Position numbers and translations under genes: made by a program. From NCBI RefSeq assembly GCF_001552675.1, contig NZ_BCRQ01000022.1, positions 1-40,166 on the forward strand: DNA of 40,166 nucleotides, given 5' to 3'. Numbering within the stretch: position 1 is the stretch's first letter; each line of letters starts with the position of its first letter. Shown piece after piece: positions 7,892 through 14,240 of this stretch. The notes beneath the pieces were generated by a model. That model was not told the origin of the DNA, did not search any database, and worked only from the letters and a program-made list of their open reading frames with translations. Source of the DNA: Alicyclobacillus sendaiensis NBRC 100866 (GTDB lineage: Bacteria; Bacillota; Bacilli; Alicyclobacillales; Alicyclobacillaceae).

Positions 7892-10171
7892 TCAGCCCCC
7901 CCGCACCGCGCCCGCTCCGACGAAGCTGAAGAGCGCCCCCACCCACTGCTTGACGGGCTCGCCGCTCGTCGACGGCCCGACGCAGCTCGGGCATCCAGAC
8001 GGACACGGGCAACCCTGCAACATGTCGAAGGCCGTCGCAAAGATCTGATCTCGATCTCGGTACACGCGCTCCGCGATGCCCACTCCGCCCGGGTACGCGT
8101 CGTACACGTACACGGACGGCCGAGCATACTGCGGATCGCGCACTTCGACAGCGACGTGCACGTCGGACGCGGCGCACATCGCGTGCAGCGCCACGGCCTG
8201 CTTGAGCACGTGGCCCAAACCCTTGAGCGCCGCCTCCCACTCGTCGTCCGACGCGGACCAGCCAGATCGGTCGAAGGTCACCCAGTAGCCCGACGTGTGC
8301 AGCTCGGCCTCTGGGAGGTAGATCTTCCCCCATCCGACGTTCTCGTGCGTCTCGAGCTTGATCTTCTTGAACAAAGTCGGCGTCGCGTGCACGGCGAGAT
8401 CGCCCGTGTAGTGGCACAGCGGCCCTTCGTTCGCGTGTTCGTTCTCCTCGAGGACCTGCAGGTGCACGGCGAGCTCCGCGTCCGTGTAGTAGTCGCAATC
8501 CACCGGGCGGACAAACGCCTTGCCGTTTTCCAGATCCAGACGTTCCACCTGGAACATCTGCGACTGATGCAGGTAGATGGCCTCCTCGTGCAACATGGTC
8601 AGCGCGCTGAACCGGTCCATTTCCCCGATGACGAGCGGCGGATGCGCCGATTGATCGACGATCACGACGTTCTCCTGCGCGGCACTGCGCAGGGACACGG
8701 CGTGCGCCGGCATGTCGTCCGCCATGTAGAAATAGCGGCCATCCGCAGCGCGGTGCAGCACGCGCATGTCGACCAAGTAGCCGAGGAGCTCGTCCGTCGT
8801 CTCGACGCCAAACCGCTCGTCGGGCGAAAACGGCAGTTCATAGGCGGCGCACTTGAGGTGATCCATCAGGATGAGAAGGTTGTCCGGATAAATGCGCGCC
8901 GTTTCGGGCGACGCGTCCAACAGTGCCTCAGGATGGCGCACCATCCACTGGTCCAGCGCGGAGCTCGTGGCCACGAATATGGCGGCGGAGACGCCCTTGC
9001 GTCGCCCGGCCCGGCCCATCTGCTGCCGAGTGGAGGCCACGGAGCCTGGGTATCCGACCGTGATGGCCGCCTGCAGCGAGCCAATGTCGACGCCGAGTTC
9101 GAGCGCGTTCGTGCTGACGACGCCCAAAATCTTCCCTTCCCGCAGCCCCCGTTCGATAGCGCGCCGCTCGTTCGGCAGATAGCCGCCCCGGTAGCTGACG
9201 ATGCGCGGCCGGACGAGATCGCGCGCATCGCGACGCAGATAGGATGCGAGAAGCTCCACCTGGTTGCGCGTGCGCGCAAAGAGGATGGTCGGGATTTCAT
9301 GTTGCAGCAGCCGGGCCCCGAGCCGCCTCGCCGCCCGGAGCGCCGACTGGCGCAAGCCGAGCGACGGATCGACGACGGGAGGGTTGTACAAAATCACGTG
9401 CTTTTCGCCTTCCGGCGCGCCAGACTCCGAGACGACCGCCGTCTCCCGTCCCAACAGGCGCGAGGTGAGTTCGCCGGGATTCGCGATGGTCGCCGAGCAG
9501 AAGATGAACTGTGGCCGCGCGCCATAGAACGATGCGATGCGGAGGAGCCGGCGGATCACGTTCGCCACATGGCTGCCGAACACGCCGCGGTAGATGTGCG
9601 CCTCGTCGATCACGACGTAGCGCAAGTTTTTGAACAGCCGCAGCCACTTCGTGTGGTGCGGCAGGATGGCGGCGTGCAACATATCGGGATTGGTCACCAC
9701 GATGTGGCCGGCCTCGCGAATCTTCTGGCGCGCGTGCACGGGGGTGTCGCCGTCGTACGTGAACGTGTGCACCGACGTCTTCAGGTTTCGGACGAGATCG
9801 TGCAGTTCCGCCACCTGATCTTGCGCGAGCGCTTTGGTGGGAAACACGTAGAGCGCGCGCACGCTTGGATCGCAAAGGATGGCCTGGAGCACGGGCAGGT
9901 TGTAGCAAAGCGTCTTCCCGCTCGCGGTGGGCGTCGCAATGACGACGTCGCGGCCTGCCTGAATCAGGTCCCACGCCTCCCGCTGGTGCGCGTACAAGCG
10001 CTCGATCCCGCGCGCAGCGAGGGATGCGCGCAGTTCGGGATGGATGAGCGCGGGAAAGTCGGCGTACCGCCCGATGCGCGCGGGCGTGACGCGCCACTCC
10101 GAAACCTGTTCCCGAAACTGCGGATCTCGCCGCCACTCGTCCAACAGCTGTTCCAGGTTCATGTTCATCAT
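7892..10171 (-). CDS. mrfA: MrfA (YprA) DEAH-family DNA helicase
   Basis: Encodes 759 residues. Helicase motifs are intact: Q-motif region near 57-63, Walker A ATPTASGKT (79-87), DEAH (189-192), CSATIANP, and QQMGRAGRR for motif VI. The C-terminal MrfA domain ends in a four-cysteine cluster (C721, C723, C727, C730), which binds zinc in the family. MrfA is a 3'-5' helicase that works with MrfB on mitomycin lesions. Three in-frame ATGs (10171, 10168, 10162) compete; none has a strong Shine-Dalgarno site, so the exact start is uncertain. It is the first gene of the long minus-strand run and is divergent from rsfA. The family match is clear. Confidence 0.95.
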   Translation of the reverse strand: MMNMNLEQLLDEWRRDPQFREQVSEWRVTPARIGRYADFPALIHPELRASLAARGIERLYAHQREAWDLIQAGRDVVIATPTASGKTLCYNLPVLQAILCDPSVRALYVFPTKALAQDQVAELHDLVRNLKTSVHTFTYDGDTPVHARQKIREAGHIVVTNPDMLHAAILPHHTKWLRLFKNLRYVVIDEAHIYRGVFGSHVANVIRRLLRIASFYGARPQFIFCSATIANPGELTSRLLGRETAVVSESGAPEGEKHVILYNPPVVDPSLGLRQSALRAARRLGARLLQHEIPTILFARTRNQVELLASYLRRDARDLVRPRIVSYRGGYLPNERRAIERGLREGKILGVVSTNALELGVDIGSLQAAITVGYPGSVASTRQQMGRAGRRKGVSAAIFVATSSALDQWMVRHPEALLDASPETARIYPDNLLILMDHLKCAAYELPFSPDERFGVETTDELLGYLVDMRVLHRAADGRYFYMADDMPAHAVSLRSAAQENVVIVDQSAHPPLVIGEMDRFSALTMLHEEAIYLHQSQMFQVERLDLENGKAFVRPVDCDYYTDAELAVHLQVLEENEHANEGPLCHYTGDLAVHATPTLFKKIKLETHENVGWGKIYLPEAELHTSGYWVTFDRSGWSASDDEWEAALKGLGHVLKQAVALHAMCAASDVHVAVEVRDPQYARPSVYVYDAYPGGVGIAERVYRDRDQIFATAFDMLQGCPCPSGCPSCVGPSTSGEPVKQWVGALFSFVGAGAVRGG

Positions 10172-10239
10172 CCGCTTCTATGAGAGAGACTCAGGAGGAA
10201 AAGGCACTGCAACGCCTTGTCTCTTCAGTCACGAAATCA

Positions 10240-10255
10240 GATTTCAATCATACCA
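10240..10255 (-). promoter_or_regulatory. Candidate extended -10 promoter for mrfA
   Basis: On the minus strand the sequence TGGTATGAT places a TG dinucleotide one base before a TATGAT hexamer (10247-10252), the form of an extended -10 element. The -35 region is poor. It would give a leader of about 69 bases ahead of mrfA. The same TGGTATGAT sequence occurs at 12746-12754 ahead of another gene, which adds some weight. Confidence 0.4.
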
Positions 10256-10280
10256 TGTAGCAAAGCGACAGGTAGGATGC

Positions 10281-10311
10281 GTATGAAACTTCTACGCCAT
10301 GGCCATAAGTA
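10281..10311 (+). promoter_or_regulatory. Candidate forespore (sigma-F type) promoter of rsfA
   Basis: GTATG (10281-10285), a 15-base spacer and GGCCATAAG (10301-10309) resemble the sigma-F pattern GYWTA-N15-GGNNANANT, with one mismatch in each box. rsfA of Bacillus subtilis is sigma-F dependent, so the position makes sense. A sigma-A style TATAGT (10310-10315) overlaps the region but lacks a good -35 box. Confidence 0.4.
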
Positions 10312-10338
10312 TAGTACTGAGACAAGGGAGGAATCACC

Positions 10339-10878
10339 TTGGCATCCGTCGAGAACACCCCTGTGCGCTCGGATGCGTGGACGCCTGAAGACGATGAGCG
10401 CCTCGCTCAGTTGGTGCTTCGTCACATTCGCACTGGCAGCACCCAGCTGAAGGCGTTCGAGGAAGCGGCCGAGCAACTCGGCAGGACAGCCGCGGCATGC
10501 GGATACCGCTGGAACGGCGTGATTCGCAGGCGATATCGAGACGAGATTGAAGCGGCAAAAGCCGAGCGCAAAGCGCTGCACACCAAGGCGCAGACGCAGA
10601 AGTCCGCCGCCGCTTCCACGGCGTCCATGCAGGAGGTCATTCGGTTTTTGCAGACGTACGACGAACAATATCAGAGATTGCGCGAGTACGTCGCGGCGAT
10701 CGAGCGGGAAAAGGCCGAACTGGAAGCGAAGGTGCACGCCCTCGAATCCCAACTTCGCTCGGGCGGGCCCGAGCTGCCGCTGTCACCGGAGCAACTTGAG
10801 GAAGACTCGCGCACGCTGTTTGCCATCATGGAGCGGGCGCGCAAGCTGTTAGCCGAAAACCATTCCGCCGGGACGTGA
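10339..10878 (+). CDS. rsfA: RsfA-family prespore-specific transcription regulator
   Basis: Encodes 179 residues. The N-terminal Myb/SANT-like DNA-binding domain includes SDAWTPEDDERLAQLVL (11-27) and ends near CGYRWNGVIRRRYRDEI. A coiled coil follows (about 105-140, AAIEREKAELEAKVHALE). This layout is that of RsfA/YlbO, a regulator that fine-tunes sigma-F genes in the forespore. The start is TTG at 10339, fixed by AGGGAGGA six bases upstream; the weak codon may keep expression low. It is one of only three plus-strand genes. Its last 30 bases overlap the end of the convergent DUF402 gene. Several RsfA paralogues exist in Bacillus, so the exact orthologue is not certain. Confidence 0.87.
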   Translation: MASVENTPVRSDAWTPEDDERLAQLVLRHIRTGSTQLKAFEEAAEQLGRTAAACGYRWNGVIRRRYRDEIEAAKAERKALHTKAQTQKSAAASTASMQEVIRFLQTYDEQYQRLREYVAAIEREKAELEAKVHALESQLRSGGPELPLSPEQLEEDSRTLFAIMERARKLLAENHSAGT

Positions 10879-11349
10879 TCGCAGAGCCCATTCGGCGCGC
10901 AGCGCGTCGGCGAACGATGGCCGAAACGGGTGCGCGCCGAATTTTGCGGCATCTTGCACCGTTTCAACCGCCTGCTGCGCCGCCGTTCGCCAGGCGGGCG
11001 GATAGACCTGGCTCCTCGCCTGGAACTCGTCCTCATCCGCAACCCACACGCGGCCGCCCTCCACGCGCACGTCGAGATCGAGGTCAATCCACACGACATC
11101 CGCTCCCAGGCAGGGCGGCGTGCAGATGTTCACGTAGTAATCGGTCGAGTCGGTCTTGAGCAACACGAACACCTGAAACCATGCGCGAGGCCAAGCCAAG
11201 GCGGCGACGGGATAGGGCGAACTCCACGTGCCCCCCTCGTCCAACACGGGCGTCCCCGGCGGGATCCACCACCCGCCGAATCGCCCCGGCTCCGCATGCA
11301 GCCACGTGCGGTGCCTGGCGCCATCCGGTCTCAGGCTGACAAGCCTCAC
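10849..11349 (-). CDS. DUF402 protein, YgaC/NtdP-like nucleotide phosphatase
   Basis: Encodes 166 residues of the DUF402 beta-barrel family. Acidic metal-binding residues cluster in WIDLDLDVRV (D89, D91, D93) and ADEDEFQARS (D105, E106, D107, E108). The order of motifs resembles YgaC and Staphylococcus NtdP, which hydrolyse nucleoside tri- and diphosphates; the true substrate is unknown. The start is GTG at 11349, overlapping the ytvI stop as GTGA, with a GGAGG site further upstream, so it is coupled to ytvI. Its 3' end overlaps rsfA by 30 bases in the convergent direction. A second, more distant DUF402 gene lies at 19046-19561. Confidence 0.82.
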   Translation of the reverse strand: MRLVSLRPDGARHRTWLHAEPGRFGGWWIPPGTPVLDEGGTWSSPYPVAALAWPRAWFQVFVLLKTDSTDYYVNICTPPCLGADVVWIDLDLDVRVEGGRVWVADEDEFQARSQVYPPAWRTAAQQAVETVQDAAKFGAHPFRPSFADALRAEWALRSRPGGMVFG

Positions 11350-12473
11350 GCCTCATCGCCTCCGGATTCGGGCGCGGGTTCCGAGCCGGCCTCGGTGGGG
11401 AGAAAGTCACTGAACAGCCGCGTCCGAAGCAGTCCCTTCGCCCCAATCAGGAGAATGGGGCCCATGAACAGGCCGATGAACCCCATGACCTTGAACCCTA
11501 CGTACAAGCCAAACAGCGTCGCGAGCGTGTCCAAACCCACGCTGTCGGCGAGAATCTTGGGCTCGACGGCGTGGCGAATGATGGAGATGACCACCTGCAA
11601 GGCCAAGACCTTGAGGGCCACAGCCACGTGCCCCGTGATGAGCGCCGCGATGGCCCATGGCACCGTGAGGATGGCCGAACCCACGATGGGCACGAGACCC
11701 GCGAGGCCAAACAGGATGCCGAGCAGAATCGCATACGGGAAGCCGAGCACGAACATGCCAATCATGCCGAGGAACATCGACAGGCACATCAGGATGAACT
11801 GCACGCGAATGGTGCCGAGAAACGCGCGCTCCATGTCCTCAAACACGGCGTTCAACTTCGGCGCCCACCCGGGCGGCATCATCCGGTAGAAACGGGCCAG
11901 CATTCGCTCGCGCCGCTGAAGGATGAAAAACGCCGTGACGACGGAGATGACCGCGATGAACAAAGTATCCGGGAGATGCGTGACGATGCTGATGAGGCTC
12001 GTGATGACCTTGTGGACGCTCCCCTCAAGGCCATGCGCGAACTGCGTGAGCGCGGACTGAACCGCGTTCGAAACCTGGGGAGGGAGTTGTCCATAGAGCG
12101 ATTCACTGTTTTCGATCTCGCCCTCGATCTGCGCGAGTTGCACGCGGAAGAACACCTGGCTGTGCGAGACGAAGGAGGTAGCCTCGCGAAGCGCGCCGAT
12201 GATGATGCCCGCCGAAAAGGCGACAATGAGCAGCACGCTCACGCCGAGCACCAAGAGGACGGACCACAACCGCGCCAAGCCGCGGCGCTCCAGCCATCGG
12301 ACAATAGGGATGAGCAGGATGGCGAAGACCCACCCGATCACAAACGGCAGGATGTATTGCATGAGCGACGCGAGCGCCAGAATGAACACGGCGATGAACG
12401 CCAACAGAATGGCGATTTCCGTCACACGCCAAAGGTAGCGGCGCATTTGAGCGTCACGTGCTGTACGTCGCAA
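11346..12473 (-). CDS. ytvI: YtvI-like sporulation membrane protein (AI-2E transporter family)
   Basis: Encodes 375 residues with about eight membrane helices in the AI-2E/UPF0118 pattern: paired helices at the N-terminus, a soluble central segment (about 105-190) and a C-terminal helical block with GLAGLVPIVGSAI and GLYVGFKVMGFIGLFMGPI. YtvI-type members are linked to sporulation in Bacilli; other members export small molecules or ions. The start chosen is TTG at 12473, because AAGGGGAG lies six bases upstream. An ATG nine codons earlier (12500) has no ribosome site and would overlap the previous gene. It is in an operon between a small membrane protein and a DUF402 gene. The transported substrate is not known. 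Confidence 0.84.
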   Translation of the reverse strand: MRRTARDAQMRRYLWRVTEIAILLAFIAVFILALASLMQYILPFVIGWVFAILLIPIVRWLERRGLARLWSVLLVLGVSVLLIVAFSAGIIIGALREATSFVSHSQVFFRVQLAQIEGEIENSESLYGQLPPQVSNAVQSALTQFAHGLEGSVHKVITSLISIVTHLPDTLFIAVISVVTAFFILQRRERMLARFYRMMPPGWAPKLNAVFEDMERAFLGTIRVQFILMCLSMFLGMIGMFVLGFPYAILLGILFGLAGLVPIVGSAILTVPWAIAALITGHVAVALKVLALQVVISIIRHAVEPKILADSVGLDTLATLFGLYVGFKVMGFIGLFMGPILLIGAKGLLRTRLFSDFLPTEAGSEPAPESGGDEA

Positions 12474-12486
12474 CGGCAGCTCCCCT

Positions 12487-12690
12487 TCAAGATTGGTCAT
12501 TTACAGCCAAGGGTTTCACGAATCGCCGGCGGAGCATGAAACCCGCACCTGCGAGCAACAGCGCGACCACATAGCACAAGGCAGACAGCCAGCCGTGATG
12601 GCCTTGCGCCATGAGCACGGCGCCAGCGGCCAAGCCGCCCATCGTGAACAGGGCTATCAGGAAAAACATGATCCGGATCTGCACCGACAT
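12487..12690 (-). CDS. Small two-helix membrane protein, YlaF-like (DUF5325)
   Basis: Encodes 67 residues starting MSVQIRIMFF. Two hydrophobic segments (about 5-24 and 31-49) are followed by a basic tail with RRRFVK. Length and topology resemble the YlaF/DUF5325 group, whose function is unknown; the match is weak. The ATG at 12690 has a GGGAGG site 13 bases upstream, which is a long spacing, so an earlier start at 12711 remains possible. It ends 13 bases before ytvI, so they are probably one transcript. Confidence 0.55.
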   Translation of the reverse strand: MSVQIRIMFFLIALFTMGGLAAGAVLMAQGHHGWLSALCYVVALLLAGAGFMLRRRFVKPLAVNDQS

Positions 12691-12738
12691 GCGGTATCCG
12701 ATGCCTCCCATCTCGTGAGAAAAGAGGGTCCCTTTGCA

Positions 12739-12754
12739 CGTTCTCATCATACCA
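12739..12754 (-). promoter_or_regulatory. Candidate extended -10 promoter for the ytvI operon
   Basis: TGGTATGAT on the minus strand (hexamer at 12746-12751) is an extended -10 box with no clear -35 box. It lies between the terminator at 12806-12840 and the small membrane gene, where an operon promoter is expected, and would give a leader of about 50 bases. The identical nine bases occur ahead of mrfA. Confidence 0.42.
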
Positions 12755-12805
12755 CACTCGCGGCACGCGCTCGACCAGGAGGCGCGGACGAGGTGGCTCA
12801 AGTCA

Positions 12806-12840
12806 AACAAAAAACAAATTCGCCGCCTCGTGCGGCGGCG
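12806..12840 (-). terminator. Rho-independent terminator after the Rossmann-like gene
   Basis: Read on the minus strand, the stem CGCCGC / GCGGCG (12832-12837 with 12821-12826) has a five-base loop and is followed by a T-rich tract ending near 12807. It lies 50 bases past the stop of the gene at 12890-13369 and separates it from the ytvI operon. Confidence 0.85.
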
Positions 12841-12889
12841 ACTGAGCATCCCCAGATGATGTTTGTCTCAGGATGGCCGAGTCCCTGGG

Positions 12890-13369
12890 TCAGGAAGCGG
12901 GTTCCTGCACGCTCATGCCGTGCAGGAAGGCCGTCCACAGGTGTTCTCGCTCGTCCGCGCACAAGACGTCATGCGCGCCCGACCGCACGTACAGCTGGGC
13001 GCGCGCCGGGTGGCGGGAAAGCACCGTCACGCGCGGGACACTTGCATCGCGCAGCGCCTGGACGACGAGCGCGGTTCGGATGGGATCGCCAAGCTCGCAG
13101 ACGAGCGCGCCACCAAACCCTTCGGCGCGCACGGCCGCGGTCACGCTCACTTTGTGCGCGGGCACGACGAGCAACCGCTCCGGATACCAGGCGCGCATCT
13201 TATGCTGAACATCCTCGAAGCAGACGAGCAAGCGGACGTCAAACCCTGCATGGAGCGCACGGTCCACGAACCATCGGTCTTCATCCGAGCAGGCGACCAT
13301 GAGCAGCTTGTGTCCCACGTAAACCAACCTTTCATTTGCCCGCTGAGTCTCCTTGCTTCTCCGCTTCAT
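12890..13369 (-). CDS. Unrecognised Rossmann-like protein, possibly degenerate RCK/TrkA-N domain
   Basis: Encodes 159 residues with no membrane segment. The alternation of beta strands and helices (KLLMVACSDEDRW, DVRLLVCFEDV, GALVCELGD, RVTVLSRHP, GAHDVLCADE) resembles the nucleotide-binding RCK_N/TrkA-N domain of potassium channel regulators. The last stretch fits best. The glycine motif GxGxxG that binds NAD(H) is absent; ACSDED stands in its place (26-31), so it may not bind nucleotide. The gene stands alone between its own promoter, a cre site and a terminator. The ATG at 13369 is coupled to the stop of a 13-codon leader ORF; a GTG at 13318 with AAAGG upstream is an alternative. No function is assigned. 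Confidence 0.75.
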   Translation of the reverse strand: MKRRSKETQRANERLVYVGHKLLMVACSDEDRWFVDRALHAGFDVRLLVCFEDVQHKMRAWYPERLLVVPAHKVSVTAAVRAEGFGGALVCELGDPIRTALVVQALRDASVPRVTVLSRHPARAQLYVRSGAHDVLCADEREHLWTAFLHGMSVQEPAS

Positions 13370-13407
13370 TCACCCTCACCACACATCCACCAGCAGGCCA
13401 AACTCAT
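13366..13407 (-). CDS. 13-codon leader ORF coupled to the Rossmann-like gene
   Basis: Reads MSLACWWMCGEGE and stops in TGA, which overlaps the downstream ATG as ATGA. An AGGA ribosome site sits eight bases before its ATG (13407). The downstream gene itself has only a close-spaced GAGGG, so its translation could depend on ribosomes that finish this ORF. The peptide holds two adjacent tryptophans and two cysteines. It may be a chance ORF; comparison with relatives would decide. Confidence 0.4.
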   Translation of the reverse strand: MSLACWWMCGEGE

Positions 13408-13450
13408 CTATGTTTTCCTTGCTGATCCTTGGATCGCAACAAACCCATTC

Positions 13451-13464
13451 TGATAGCGCTTACA
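13451..13464 (-). promoter_or_regulatory. Catabolite-responsive element (CcpA binding site)
   Basis: TGTAAGCGCTATCA (minus strand) matches the cre consensus TGWAANCGNTNWCA at every position and matches the looser consensus TGWNANCGNTNWCA in both orientations. It overlaps the predicted transcription start of the Rossmann-like gene, a place where CcpA with HPr-Ser-P or Crh-Ser-P represses. hprK and a crh-like gene are in the same window. Binding is inferred from sequence alone. Confidence 0.7.
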
Positions 13465-13478
13465 TGTTCAGTATATCA
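13463..13478 (-). promoter_or_regulatory. Extended -10 promoter of the Rossmann-like gene
   Basis: TGATATACT on the minus strand gives a TG dinucleotide one base ahead of TATACT (13470-13475). The -35 region is weak. Transcription would start near 13463, inside the cre site, and give a leader of about 95 bases holding the 13-codon ORF. Confidence 0.5.
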
Positions 13479-13500
13479 CAGACGGCTCGGCAAAGGAACC

Positions 13501-14199
13501 TCACATCGTGGCGGAATGGCCTCTTCCTTTTTTCTCCGCCACCGCTCTCAGCATGGCTTCGCCATAGGCGTACACGGCGTCTCGGGCGTCCGTCGGCCTC
13601 CCGGTCTGCACTGCGTTGTACACACTGCGGCACACCTTGACGCCGAGATCCCATTTTGGATTCAGGAGTCGAAGGCCGGACCGGAGGGCCTCCTGCAACA
13701 CGCGCAGCGCATTCTCGAGCAAGCGGTTTCCGGCGAGTTCGGCCAGGACGCTGAAGAACTTGAGTTCGCTCGCAATGCGGTGTTCGCCCCGGCGAGGCGA
13801 GGCTTCGAGCTCAAAGAGGGCATGCGCAAGCTGGGAGTAATCTCGCTCCATGCGTTGAGCCGCGGCGCGATACGCGATCTGCGCCAGCACGGCCGTCAGG
13901 AGCTCGACGAGATCGCGCACGTTGTCGTAGCTCAAGAGGATCGCCGCGTCGAGCGGCTGCATCCACATCTCCACCGAGGCGGTGCGCACATACGTCCCCA
14001 TGCCATGCCGGAACTCGACGAGCCCCTGGCCGCGCAGCGCGCTCAGCGCCTCGCGGACCGTGGCGCGGCTCACGCCGAATCGGTCCGCGAGCTCGCGAAG
14101 CGTCGGCAGGCGATCGCCGGGCCGAAACGCGCCCTCTTCGATCTCCCGGCGAATCTCCTCAGCAATTTCCATGTACAGCTTGCTCGAAGCTTCGCCCAT
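13501..14199 (-). CDS. FadR-subfamily GntR transcription regulator
   Basis: Encodes 232 residues. The N-terminal winged helix-turn-helix spans about 8-72 (PGDRLPTLRELADRFGVSRA, then TVREALSAL and GLVEFRHGMGTYV). The C-terminal all-helical FCD domain (about 85-215) is the ligand-binding part that senses metabolites such as organic acids in this subfamily. The start at 14199 has GGAGGGGG eight bases upstream. It follows leuS by 41 bases on the same strand with no terminator between, so it may be read from the leuS promoter. The target genes are unknown. The only nearby candidate is the Rossmann-like gene downstream, and I saw no convincing inverted repeat as its operator. Confidence 0.88.
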   Translation of the reverse strand: MGEASSKLYMEIAEEIRREIEEGAFRPGDRLPTLRELADRFGVSRATVREALSALRGQGLVEFRHGMGTYVRTASVEMWMQPLDAAILLSYDNVRDLVELLTAVLAQIAYRAAAQRMERDYSQLAHALFELEASPRRGEHRIASELKFFSVLAELAGNRLLENALRVLQEALRSGLRLLNPKWDLGVKVCRSVYNAVQTGRPTDARDAVYAYGEAMLRAVAEKKGRGHSATM

Positions 14200-14240
14200 G
14201 GCCGCATCCCCCTCCGGGTCGCGCGAATCCACCCGACGCG

